From: CAVRZR01 sp964354215
GTDB lineage: Bacteria > Actinomycetota > Coriobacteriia > Anaerosomatales > CAVRZR01
DNA length: 10,721 bases
Direction: 5' to 3'
Assembly: GCA_964354215.1 (NCBI GenBank)
Contig: CAYGYT010000053.1
Location: 1 to 10,721 of the forward strand
Numbering within the stretch: the first letter of the stretch is position 1; every line of letters starts with the position of its first letter. Positions 1 through 6,315 of the stretch are shown here, piece by piece. The position numbers were made by a program, and so were the translations under genes. A model generated the notes under the pieces. The model saw only the letters and a list, made by a program, of their open reading frames with translations, searched no databases and was not told where the DNA came from.

Positions 1-1627
1 GCCCGTACCCTGCGTCGAGTACGACGCGGTCGCACCCGCCTTGCTTGGCTGCATACAGCGCACGGTCGGCGCGCTCGATCAGGTCCTGCAGCTCAGCTGG
101 TTCGTCGGATTCGGCGGTAGCGATTCCGGCGCTGATGGTGATGTGGATCTCCACATCGCTGTACGATACCGACGCCGCCGAGACGAGCTCTCTCAGTCGC
201 TCGGCCACGACTCGGGCAGATTCCGCCTGCATGCCCACGAGGAGTACGAGGAACTCGTCGCCACCGTATCGGCACGGCATGTCGGACTCCCGCGCGTTCG
301 CGCTCAGCAGTCGTGCGACCGACACCAGTACGCTGTCGCCAGCGAGGTGCCCGTAGGTGTCGTTGACACGCTTAAAGCGGTCGATATCGAACATCACGAG
401 CGACACAGGCCTGTGCGGGATCCCGTCGAGGCGCAGTTCTTCGGCGAGCACCGGGAGGTGCGACCGGTTGAACAGTCCGGTAAGTGGATCGAGCGACGCC
501 CGCGCCTCGAGCTGAGCTTGAGCGACGCGCCTCTCGGCGACCTCACGTTCCAGGGCGAGGCTCCGAAGCCGATGGATCTCGGCGTCCTTGCGGGCCGTCT
601 CGACCTGGTAGGTCACCCGCAGGTTCGCGAGCCGACTCTCGGTCTCTTCGTTGATCTTGGCCTGCTTGAGCTCGTGATAGCACTTGTAGTGTTCGAGCGC
701 CGCGGTGAAGTCGCCGCGGTGTTCCTGGATGTCGGACAGCAGCGAGTGGCACTCGTAGCATTCGACGCTCAAGCCGCGCTTCTCGATCAGACCGAGAGCG
801 CTCTCGGTCGCCTCGAGGGCGTCGTCCCACTGCTCGCGGAGGCAGGCCACCTTGCCGAGGGCGAGCATGCCGGTCGCCTCATCGGTCTCGGAATGGTAGG
901 TGATCGCGAGCGCTAGGGCCTGCTTCGCGCACTCCTCGGCGGCGCTCGCGTCGCCCGCGCGCAGGTAGACGTTCGCGAGGGTGTCGAGCACCCACATCTG
1001 GAGGTGCTCGTGCTGCTCCTCCTCCGCGTAGCGCAGCGCTGCCTTCGCCGCTGCCATCGCCTCGCCTCTTCGGCCGAGGTCCATGTAGGTGTAGGCGATG
1101 TTGTTGAGCGTGAACGCTTCACCGGTCCGGTCTTCGAGATCGCGATGGATCGCCAGGGCGCGCTCTTGCATCTCGAGCCCGACGTGCGGATCGCCCGACG
1201 ACGCGTGCACGCTCCCGATGTGGTCGAGCACGTAGGCCTGCAGGCTGAGGTCTCCGATCATCTCGGCCGCCTGCTGCGATCTGACGAGGTAGTCGAGCGA
1301 CTCGGCGTAGTCGCCGAGGCAGAAATGGCACCAGCCGATGCTGTCGTAGAGGTCGGCGAGGACGACACTCGGGCTCGGCTGGCCAAGCAGCGCCAGCGCC
1401 TGGCCGGCTTGCGAGAGAGCGAGGTCGAGCTCGCCGAGCATGCAGTTCCGGTGCGCGAGGTTGCTGAGCGCCGTTGCCATGCCGAACCTGTACTGCTGGC
1501 CGAGGGAGTTCGCCTTGCTTGCGACCTCGAACGCGCGCTCGGCGAACTGGCGGTCCTTCTCGTAGTCGACGCGGCGTATCGCTCGGGCCTCGGCGTTCAA
1601 CTCGTCGACGAGCCTTCTTCGCTCCAT
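1..1627 (-). CDS. TPR-repeat diguanylate cyclase (GGDEF), C-terminus cut by window edge
   Basis: Makes cyclic di-GMP from two GTP. The reading frame is open from 1627 to the left edge, giving 542 visible residues. Residues about 25-330 are helical TPR-like repeats, a predicted protein-binding sensor. Residues about 340-378 are a charged coiled-coil-like linker. The GGDEF domain follows: DPLTGLFNR (380-388), FDIDRFKRVNDTYGH (413-427), the catalytic GGDEF (455-459), and ADRALYAAKQGG near the end. RESD (446-449), five residues before GGDEF, fits the inhibitory I-site RxxD, so product feedback is likely. There is no signal peptide or membrane helix, so it should be cytoplasmic. The ATG at 1627 has GGAG nine bases upstream; an in-frame ATG at 1744 would add 39 residues but lacks a clear ribosome binding site. 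Only the last few residues and the stop are missing. Its input signal is unknown. Confidence 0.93.
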   Translation of the reverse strand, partial: MERRRLVDELNAEARAIRRVDYEKDRQFAERAFEVASKANSLGQQYRFGMATALSNLAHRNCMLGELDLALSQAGQALALLGQPSPSVVLADLYDSIGWCHFCLGDYAESLDYLVRSQQAAEMIGDLSLQAYVLDHIGSVHASSGDPHVGLEMQERALAIHRDLEDRTGEAFTLNNIAYTYMDLGRRGEAMAAAKAALRYAEEEQHEHLQMWVLDTLANVYLRAGDASAAEECAKQALALAITYHSETDEATGMLALGKVACLREQWDDALEATESALGLIEKRGLSVECYECHSLLSDIQEHRGDFTAALEHYKCYHELKQAKINEETESRLANLRVTYQVETARKDAEIHRLRSLALEREVAERRVAQAQLEARASLDPLTGLFNRSHLPVLAEELRLDGIPHRPVSLVMFDIDRFKRVNDTYGHLAGDSVLVSVARLLSANARESDMPCRYGGDEFLVLLVGMQAESARVVAERLRELVSAASVSYSDVEIHITISAGIATAESDEPAELQDLIERADRALYAAKQGGCDRVVLDAGYG

Positions 1628-1778
1628 CTCCGAGAACTCCGACGCGCGCGCGCCGGGAGTCTCGTCTGAGTTGTGGACGAGAACATGCTTCCCGCTATCG
1701 TGCGCATTCTTCACCCAGCGACCCCCGCGGCGTGGCCTCTTCATATCGGTGTATCGGCACCGCCCGGCGCCGTCTCCA

Positions 1779-1798
1779 GTCGTGGGAACTGGCACGAC
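1779..1798. repeat. Inverted repeat GTCGTG-N8-CACGAC upstream of pirin
   Basis: Perfect 6-base arms at 1779-1784 and 1793-1798. It is interleaved with a second perfect pair, CCAGT (1776-1780) and ACTGG (1788-1792). It lies 66-85 bases before the pirin start, in the divergent region shared with the diguanylate cyclase gene. This could be an operator for either gene or part of a leader RNA. A direct repeat TATCGG at 1744-1749 and 1752-1757 (8-base period) lies nearby. The role is inferred from position only. Confidence 0.4.
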
Positions 1799-1801
1799 GG
1801 G

Positions 1802-1816
1802 CGCGGCTCGGCCGCG
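1802..1816 (+). promoter_or_regulatory. GC-rich hairpin in pirin leader
   Basis: CGCGGC (1802-1807) and GCCGCG (1811-1816) form a perfect 6-base-pair stem with a TCG loop. The bases TGTT follow, but no true T-run, so it is not a standard terminator. It sits 47 bases before the pirin start codon. If transcription begins upstream it would be a very stable leader hairpin; if it begins downstream the repeat is only DNA context. The pirin promoter could not be placed with confidence, so this stays open. Confidence 0.4.
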
Positions 1817-1834
1817 TGTTCTGGGAATAGACCC

Positions 1835-1863
1835 GGCAAGCTGCCAGTCGAAAGAGGCTTGCC
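1835..1863 (+). promoter_or_regulatory. Hairpin with pirin ribosome binding site in its loop, abutting the start codon
   Basis: GGCAAGC (1835-1841) is perfectly complementary to GCTTGCC (1857-1863), which ends at the base before the ATG at 1864. The 15-base loop contains AAAGAG, the core of the ribosome binding site AAAGAGG (1851-1857). The stem takes up the whole spacer between ribosome binding site and start codon. Such a structure could hinder initiation, or present the site in a loop, and could be a target for a protein or temperature. The pairing is read directly from the sequence; the function is inferred. Confidence 0.5.
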
Positions 1864-2736
1864 ATGAGCGAAGTCCGTCGCGTCAAGGACGTGCTGGAGA
1901 GTACGCCCACGTTGGAGGGCGCGGGAGTGCACCTGCGGCGGGCCTTCGGTTTCGCCGAGGCGGGGCGGTTCGACCCGTTCCTCATGCTCGACGATTTCCG
2001 CCAACAGGGACCGGGGGAGTATGAGGCCGGGTTCCCCTGGCATCCGCATCGGGGTATCGAAACCATCACCTACATGCTCGAAGGTACCTGTGAGCACGGG
2101 GACTCCATGGGCAATCGTGGTGCGATCGGGCCCGGTGACGTGCAGTGGATGACCGCCGGGAGCGGCGTCATACATCAGGAGATGCCGGCTGGTGACGAGA
2201 CCGGCCGGATGGGCGGGCTTCAGTTGTGGGCGAACCTGCCCGCTGCCGACAAGATGATGGACGCCCGCTACCAGGGGGTCGACGCGTGCGACATTCCGGT
2301 CGTCGTAGATGGGGCGGCTACGATCAGGGTCGTCGCCGGCTCCGTCGCCGGAGCGAGCGGACCGGTTCGAGACGTCGTGATCGAGCCCCAGTACCTCGAC
2401 GTGTCACTGCCCGAAGCGGCCACCTGGGAGCATGCCCTGCCACGGGACCACACGGCGTTCGTGTACGTGCTCATCGGGGCGGCATCCTTCGGGCCTGCCG
2501 ACGACGAGCGCTCCGTTCCCGCGCTGTCGACGGCACTGCTCGCCAGGGGCGACTCGGTCCGGGCGCACGCCGCTGAGGACGGCGCGCGATTCCTCCTCAT
2601 CTCGGGTAGGCCGCTCGGCGAGCCGCTCGCGTGGCGCGGTCCCATTGTGATGAACACCCAAGACGAGCTGCGTATCGCCTTCGAGGAGTACCACGCCGGC
2701 ACGTTCGTCAGGCATGGCGAGGTGGGCACGCGCTAG
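1864..2736 (+). CDS. Pirin family protein
   Basis: A bicupin of 290 residues, the usual length for pirins. The N-terminal cupin carries the metal site: HPHRGIET gives His60 and His62, and GSGVIHQEM gives His104 and Glu106, the same pattern as the iron ligands of human pirin. EHGDSMGN (77-84) is another family signature. The C-terminal half (about 165-280) is the second, metal-free cupin. Some bacterial pirins show quercetin 2,3-dioxygenase activity, others bind metabolic enzymes or act as redox sensors; the sequence alone cannot choose. It is cytoplasmic, with no signal peptide. ATG 1864 has AAAGAGG six bases upstream. It stands alone on its strand, convergent with the hydrolase gene 56 bases beyond its stop. 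Confidence 0.95.
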   Translation: MSEVRRVKDVLESTPTLEGAGVHLRRAFGFAEAGRFDPFLMLDDFRQQGPGEYEAGFPWHPHRGIETITYMLEGTCEHGDSMGNRGAIGPGDVQWMTAGSGVIHQEMPAGDETGRMGGLQLWANLPAADKMMDARYQGVDACDIPVVVDGAATIRVVAGSVAGASGPVRDVVIEPQYLDVSLPEAATWEHALPRDHTAFVYVLIGAASFGPADDERSVPALSTALLARGDSVRAHAAEDGARFLLISGRPLGEPLAWRGPIVMNTQDELRIAFEEYHAGTFVRHGEVGTR

Positions 2737-2792
2737 GGCGGGTCAGCGGCGCGGCCCTCGGGACGGGCGCTGCCGTTCCTCCAGCTGGAGCG

Positions 2793-3419
2793 CTACAGCT
2801 CCGTGCGCAGGAAGGCGAGCGTCTCGCGCTCGACTTGATCGAGCGCACCCGGCTCCTCGAAGAGGTGTGTGGCACCTGGCACGATGACGAGCTCGCTGCG
2901 AGCCGTGAGCCGTCGGCGAGCTTGCTCGTTCAGGGTAATCACTACGTCGTCGGCACCGCCGACGATGAGCAGCACGGGCACGCGCACCCGAGCAAGGGCG
3001 TCGCCTGCGAGATCGGGACGCCCGCCGCGCGACACGACCGCCTTCACAGCATTCGGCTGGCTGGCTGCCGCCCGCAACGCCGCCGCAGCGCCGGTGCTCG
3101 CGCCGAAGAGCGCGACGGGGCAGCCCCCGCACGCTGGCGTGGCGCGCGCCCACTCGATCGCCGCCACGAGTCGATTCGTGAGCAGGTCGATGTCGAAGCG
3201 GTTCTCGTAGCGGCGGTCTTCCTCGGCGGTGAGCAGGTCGAAGAGCAGCGTGCCGAATTCCCCGGTGGACCGCAGGTACTCGGCAACGCGCACATTGCGC
3301 GGGCTTAGCCGGCTCGAACCGGCGCCGTGTGCGAACACGATGAGCCCGCGCGCGTGCGCCGGCATCTCGAGCATCGCTTCGAGCGACCCTCCGGGTACGG
3401 GAATCGAGTCGAGAGGCAC
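2793..3419 (-). CDS. Alpha/beta hydrolase, dienelactone-hydrolase-like
   Basis: A 208-residue protein with a complete serine-hydrolase core. HGAGSS (31-36) is the oxyanion-hole loop. GASTG (106-110) is the nucleophile elbow with Ser108. GGADDVV places the acid at Asp157 or Asp158, and GATHLFEEP gives His185. The chain resembles the small hydrolases sometimes found alone or fused to phosphoribosyltransferases in actinobacteria; the substrate is unknown. The frame stays open upstream to 3722 but would then run through the next gene. The GTG at 3419, with GGAG seven bases upstream, is the best start and gives an N-terminus (PLDSIPVPGG) typical of the family. It lies 79 bases downstream of the small Ada-like gene on the same strand, so the two may be co-transcribed. 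No signal peptide is seen. Confidence 0.88.
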   Translation of the reverse strand: MPLDSIPVPGGSLEAMLEMPAHARGLIVFAHGAGSSRLSPRNVRVAEYLRSTGEFGTLLFDLLTAEEDRRYENRFDIDLLTNRLVAAIEWARATPACGGCPVALFGASTGAAAALRAAASQPNAVKAVVSRGGRPDLAGDALARVRVPVLLIVGGADDVVITLNEQARRRLTARSELVIVPGATHLFEEPGALDQVERETLAFLRTEL

Positions 3420-3498
3420 TGGCCGGCTCCAATTTCGGGCTGACGACCGCGCGGGTTCGCAGCAGCCACGATGAGTCCATACCCGGGCGCGGGGTCTG

Positions 3499-3753
3499 CT
3501 ACTCGATGCAGATCGGGCAGGGCTTGTAGCCCTTCGCTTGGGCGGCTTCCTCGCTCGCGAAGTACACGCGGTTCTCGCTTCGGATCTGGTCGGCCCACAT
3601 GCACGAATGCGTGTGGTAGTTGTCTGCGTAGCGCGACCCGAGGTAGGTCCAGGGCCCGATGGGCGGCATCGGCGTGCCGAGCCCCCACCACAGCAGGCCA
3701 GCGAGTACCACGACTCCCACAAGCACCGCGACTAGCGCGCGCCGCCTCCTCAT
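3499..3753 (-). CDS. Small membrane-anchored protein with Ada-type metal-binding-like domain
   Basis: An 84-residue protein. MRRRR is followed by a hydrophobic helix (about 6-24), predicting a single-pass anchor or uncleaved signal with the rest outside. Residues about 37-82 match the pattern of the Ada N-terminal zinc domain: HTHSC (His47, Cys51), then ENRVYFASEEAAQAKGY, then CPIC (Cys79, Cys82). The family pattern HxxxC...VYF.S..EA...GY.PC..C is kept with one His and three Cys, so a zinc site is plausible. In Ada this fold repairs DNA phosphotriesters; in stand-alone or secreted copies, often attached to nuclease-like proteins, its role is unclear, and there is no catalytic partner here. 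ATG 3753 has GGGAG four bases upstream. The frame extends to 3873, but that extra sequence is unlike a protein and would misplace the anchor. Confidence 0.78.
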   Translation of the reverse strand: MRRRRALVAVLVGVVVLAGLLWWGLGTPMPPIGPWTYLGSRYADNYHTHSCMWADQIRSENRVYFASEEAAQAKGYKPCPICIE

Positions 3754-3940
3754 CCCGCTCCCATCTAGCGTCCGGGCTGCCGTGTGCGGATCGCCGGCCG
3801 TGCCACGAGGACCGACGAGCCCTCTCTTTCTACGGCACCGGCGGCCGCAACCCTTCCCGGTTCCGGCGGGCACGGGGGTCTCATGCCGTCGTCGGGCCCT
3901 GCCGCGTCCCGGTCGTGCCGTCGGCTCGCCTGCGCCCCGC

Positions 3941-3946
3941 TACAAT
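3941..3946 (+). promoter_or_regulatory. Possible -10 box for the peptidase/DUF188 unit
   Basis: TACAAT matches the sigma-A -10 consensus at five of six positions and lies 40 bases before the start codon. No convincing -35 is seen at 16-18 bases spacing, so an activator may help or the call may be chance. Otherwise 3754-3985, between two divergent genes, holds no credible coding sequence. It also carries the 6-base inverted repeat GATGCC (3950-3955) and GGCATC (3978-3983), whose right arm overlaps the peptidase ribosome binding site. Confidence 0.4.
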
Positions 3947-3985
3947 CGAGATGCCGAACGAGATCGTGAGTCGAGGGGGCATCGC

Positions 3986-5218
3986 ATGTCGGATCTGTCC
4001 GAGCGCGCCGAGGACTACCTGAAGACGCTCACCGCGTTCCCCGACCGGCACGTGGGTGGGGACGGGAATCGGGCAGCGACTGCATTCTTTGCCGAGACGG
4101 CCACACGCGCCGGTCTCGAAGTCGCGCGTCATCGGTTCGACTGCCTGGAGTGGACCTACGGTCGGGCGCGGCTCGACCTGTCCGACTGCGCAGGCGAGGC
4201 GTTCGAGCTCCAGGTGGGACCCTACTCGCACGCCGCCGATCTCTCGGCGCGCCTGACCGCCGCGTCCAGTGTCGAGCAGTTGGAGACCGACGACATCCGC
4301 GACACCGTCGTCCTCCTTCACGGCGAGATCGCATCGGGCCAGCTCATGCCCAAGAACTTCACGTTCTACAACCCCGCCAGTCACCAGCGCGTCTACCGCG
4401 CACTGGAGTGCTACTGTCCTGCGGCTGTGCTCGCCGCAACGGGGACCGATCCCCAGATGGTCGGAAGCCAGTACCCCTTCCCGCTGTTCGAGGACGGCGA
4501 TCTCGAGATTCCCTCGGCATACCTCAAGGATGCGGACGGCGAGCGACTGCTCGCGCATCAGGGCGAGACGGCGCACCTGCGCATCGAGTCGGAGCGCATC
4601 CCAACCACCGCGGAGCAGATCATCGCGACCAGGCGAGGGAGCGGAGCGGGCCGCGTCGTCGTGTTCGCGCACATCGACAGCCGAAAGGACTCGCCCGGCG
4701 CGCTCGACAACGCGAGCGGCGTCGCAGTCTTGTTGACCCTCGCCGAGCTCCTGTCGGACTACGCAGACGGCCCGTCGGTAGAACTCGTTCCGCTCAACGG
4801 CGAGGACAACTATGCAGCACCAGGCGAGATGGTGTGGCTAGCCCAGAACGAGGGGCGCTTTGACGAGATCGTGCTCGGAATCAACATCGACGACGCGGGC
4901 ATGAAGGGCTGGGACACGCACGTGTCGTTCTATGGGTGTCCGGACCCGCTGAAGAACCTAGTGCTTGAGACGCTGCGCGATCGAGCGGGCTTCGCTGAAG
5001 GCCCGCAGTGGTTCCAGAGCGATCACGCCATGTTCGGGATGTACGGCGTCCCTGCCATCGCAATCGCTACCGCCGGGATGTACGAGTTCATGGTGCACCA
5101 GGCTCACAGCGAGCGGGACACGGTCGATCTCGCGGATCCGGACAAGATCGCCGCCATCGCTCGCTTCGTCCAGGACGTGATCGACGCCGCGAAGGTCGCC
5201 GGCTGGAGCCGGAGATAA
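3986..5218 (+). CDS. M28-family zinc aminopeptidase-like protein
   Basis: A 410-residue predicted cytoplasmic metallopeptidase. The N-terminal half (about 90-190) resembles the PA-like insert often found in M28 proteins (DTVVLLHGEI). The catalytic half holds the M28 ligands in order: AHIDS (His229), GALDNASG (Asp241, bridging), NGEDN (Glu273 as base, Asp274 in the usual Glu ligand position), NIDDAG (Asp302), SDHAMFGMYGVPAIA, and HSERDTVD (His374). Aspartate in place of the second glutamate is a mild variation. Family members release N-terminal amino acids or cleave dipeptides; the substrate is unknown. ATG 3986 has GAGGGGG about six bases upstream. The frame stays open to 3659, but that stretch overlaps the divergent intergenic region and lacks family similarity. 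No signal peptide. Its stop lies 3 bases before the DUF188 gene, indicating one operon. Confidence 0.9.
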   Translation: MSDLSERAEDYLKTLTAFPDRHVGGDGNRAATAFFAETATRAGLEVARHRFDCLEWTYGRARLDLSDCAGEAFELQVGPYSHAADLSARLTAASSVEQLETDDIRDTVVLLHGEIASGQLMPKNFTFYNPASHQRVYRALECYCPAAVLAATGTDPQMVGSQYPFPLFEDGDLEIPSAYLKDADGERLLAHQGETAHLRIESERIPTTAEQIIATRRGSGAGRVVVFAHIDSRKDSPGALDNASGVAVLLTLAELLSDYADGPSVELVPLNGEDNYAAPGEMVWLAQNEGRFDEIVLGINIDDAGMKGWDTHVSFYGCPDPLKNLVLETLRDRAGFAEGPQWFQSDHAMFGMYGVPAIAIATAGMYEFMVHQAHSERDTVDLADPDKIAAIARFVQDVIDAAKVAGWSRR

Positions 5219-5221
5219 CTG

Positions 5222-5686
5222 ATGCGAACCGTCTACATCGATGGCGACGCCTGCCCGGTCATGCGCGACGCGATTTCGATCTCGCGGGCTCGCTCGATCC
5301 CCGTCGTCGTGGTTGCGAACCAAACGCAGAATCTCGCGCGCTTCGACGAACGTCGTGGCGTCGAGACGGTGCAGGTGGCCGGAGGGCGCGACGCCGCGGA
5401 CTTCGCGATAGTCGAGCGACTCGAGCCCGGTGATGTCGTCGTGACCCAGGACCTCGGACTTGCGGCGATGGCGCTCGGTCGAGGGGCGGCGGCGATCAGC
5501 CCGCGCGGGCGCGTGCACACCTCGATGACGATCGACATGGAACTCGCCGTTCGCCACGCCGAGCAGCGCCATCGCAGGGCCGGCGGACGAACCCGCGGGC
5601 CTTCGGCGATGGATGAGGAGGACCGGGAGCGCTTCGAACGCGCGTTCACCCGGCTGCTCTCGGAGCCGCCCGCGCCTCGGCCCTGA
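5222..5686 (+). CDS. YaiI/YqxD family protein (DUF188)
   Basis: A 154-residue protein with the full family pattern: YIDGDACPV (5-13), GGRDAADFAIVE (54-65), VVVTQDLGLAAMALGRGA (72-89), and SPRGRVHT (93-100), then a charged C-terminal tail with GPSAMDEEDRERF. The acidic residues Asp7, Asp9, Asp57, Asp60 and Asp77 resemble a PIN-like nuclease site, and the family has been grouped with that fold; its biological role is unsettled. Its ribosome binding site GGAG (5211-5214) lies in the last codons of the upstream peptidase gene, so translation is probably coupled. It ends 17 bases before the stop of the convergent ACT gene. Confidence 0.93.
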   Translation: MRTVYIDGDACPVMRDAISISRARSIPVVVVANQTQNLARFDERRGVETVQVAGGRDAADFAIVERLEPGDVVVTQDLGLAAMALGRGAAAISPRGRVHTSMTIDMELAVRHAEQRHRRAGGRTRGPSAMDEEDRERFERAFTRLLSEPPAPRP

Positions 5687-5703
5687 CCTTCTACTGCAGC
5701 TGC

Positions 5704-6105
5704 CTACAGGCCGCTTACCATCCGCGCCACGGCCTCGGCATCGCCTACCTTGAGCACGGCGAGCGCTTTAGAGCTGTCGGCAGCTGTGGTCGCGTGGATC
5801 TGAGAGATGTTGATGCCCGCGTCAGCACAAGCCCGCGCGACGGGCCTGAGCGCTCCTGGGGCGGAGGCCAGTTCGACGCACACGACCTGGGATGCGGTGA
5901 CGTCCATGCCCATTCCCGCTAGCTTGTCCTCGGCAAGGTCGTTGTCACTCGTGATCATGAGGAACTCAGCCATGCCGTCCTTGTCGTATGCCCCGATGGC
6001 GAGTATGTCGATGCCCTCGGCGTAGAAGGCGTCGCACACGTTGGCGAGCAAGCCCACGCGCGTTGGTCCTACGGCTTTGAGTTCGGTAGCGACCCATGCG
6101 TTCAT
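5704..6105 (-). CDS. Tandem ACT-domain protein
   Basis: A 133-residue protein made of two ACT domains and little else. Domain 1 is about 4-65 (ELKAVGPTRVGLLANVCDAF, then IDILAIGAYD and FLMITSD). Domain 2 is about 73-131 (VVCVELASAPGALRPVARACADAGINISQIHATT, then ALAVLKVGDAE). ACT domains usually bind amino acids at dimer interfaces; stand-alone pairs like this are presumed sensors or allosteric subunits, with ligand and partner unknown. The APGAL turn in domain 2 fits the usual ligand-loop position; domain 1 has GPTRV there. ATG 6105 has GAGGGG seven bases upstream. The frame is open much further, antisense through the kinase gene, but the upstream part is not protein-like. A small upstream open frame overlaps its start. 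Confidence 0.88.
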   Translation of the reverse strand: MNAWVATELKAVGPTRVGLLANVCDAFYAEGIDILAIGAYDKDGMAEFLMITSDNDLAEDKLAGMGMDVTASQVVCVELASAPGALRPVARACADAGINISQIHATTAADSSKALAVLKVGDAEAVARMVSGL

Positions 6106-6158
6106 AACGCGGCCCCTCTCGTCGCAGCTGCGGCAGGATGTCGCAGCTTCCTGTTCAT
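6102..6158 (-). CDS. Candidate 18-residue leader peptide of the ACT gene
   Basis: A short open frame reading MNRKLRHPAAAATRGAAL. Its TGA stop overlaps the ACT start codon as ATGA, so ribosomes ending here could restart on the ACT gene. A modest ribosome binding site, GGGA, lies six bases before its ATG. Codons 9-12 are GCC GCA GCT GCG, all four alanine codons in a row. The ribosome binding site of the ACT gene lies inside this frame. Short frames occur by chance, and no terminator-type hairpin pair was found, so a role in attenuation or coupling is only a hypothesis. Confidence 0.3.
   Translation of the reverse strand: MNRKLRHPAAAATRGAAL
6121..6148. repeat. Direct repeat GTCGCAGCT, 19-base period
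   Basis: Two identical 9-base copies at 6121-6129 and 6140-6148. The first lies within the perfect 10-base palindrome CGCAGCTGCG (6123-6132). They fall in the leader of the ACT gene, inside the candidate leader peptide, and upstream of the divergent kinase gene. A regulator site spanning two helical turns is possible, as is chance in GC-rich DNA. Confidence 0.4.
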
Positions 6159-6245
6159 GTGTGTTCCCAATCCGGCGGCGTGGCGGAACTCGAGCCAACT
6201 CCGGACAGCGGGCTTCGCGACTTCTCGGCAATTGCCGCGCGCGTC

Positions 6246-6274
6246 TTGACACGATGCTTTGCAGTCGCAAGGAT
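6246..6274 (+). promoter_or_regulatory. Putative sigma-A promoter of the kinase-like gene
   Basis: A perfect -35 TTGACA (6246-6251), a 17-base spacer, and a weak -10 AAGGAT (6269-6274) that keeps the A at position 2 and the final T. It ends 41 bases before the ATG at 6316, giving a short leader. The -35 is the strongest in the window; the -10 match is poor. Confidence 0.45.
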
Positions 6275-6315
6275 GAACACGGGTAGGGGGTTGCCAGTCG
6301 CCTGGGGGAAGAGGC

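Noticed and set aside
41..1669. Long plus-strand open frames opposite the diguanylate cyclase
   Set aside because: They are exactly codon-antisense to the GGDEF gene; the minus strand gives clear family motifs, the plus strand none.
2737..2792. Bidirectional terminator between convergent pirin and hydrolase genes
   Set aside because: Only short stems (GCCC/GGGC) and a loopless palindrome CTCCAGCTGGAG (2779-2790); no T-run on either side.
2743..3480. Alternative minus- and plus-strand frames over the hydrolase gene
   Set aside because: Arginine-rich shadow translations without domains; the frame at 2793-3419 has a complete serine-hydrolase triad.
3659..3985. N-terminal extension of the M28 peptidase
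   Set aside because: Basic, proline- and serine-rich translation typical of non-coding GC-rich DNA; it overlaps the start of the opposite-strand small gene. ATG 3986 has a strong ribosome binding site.
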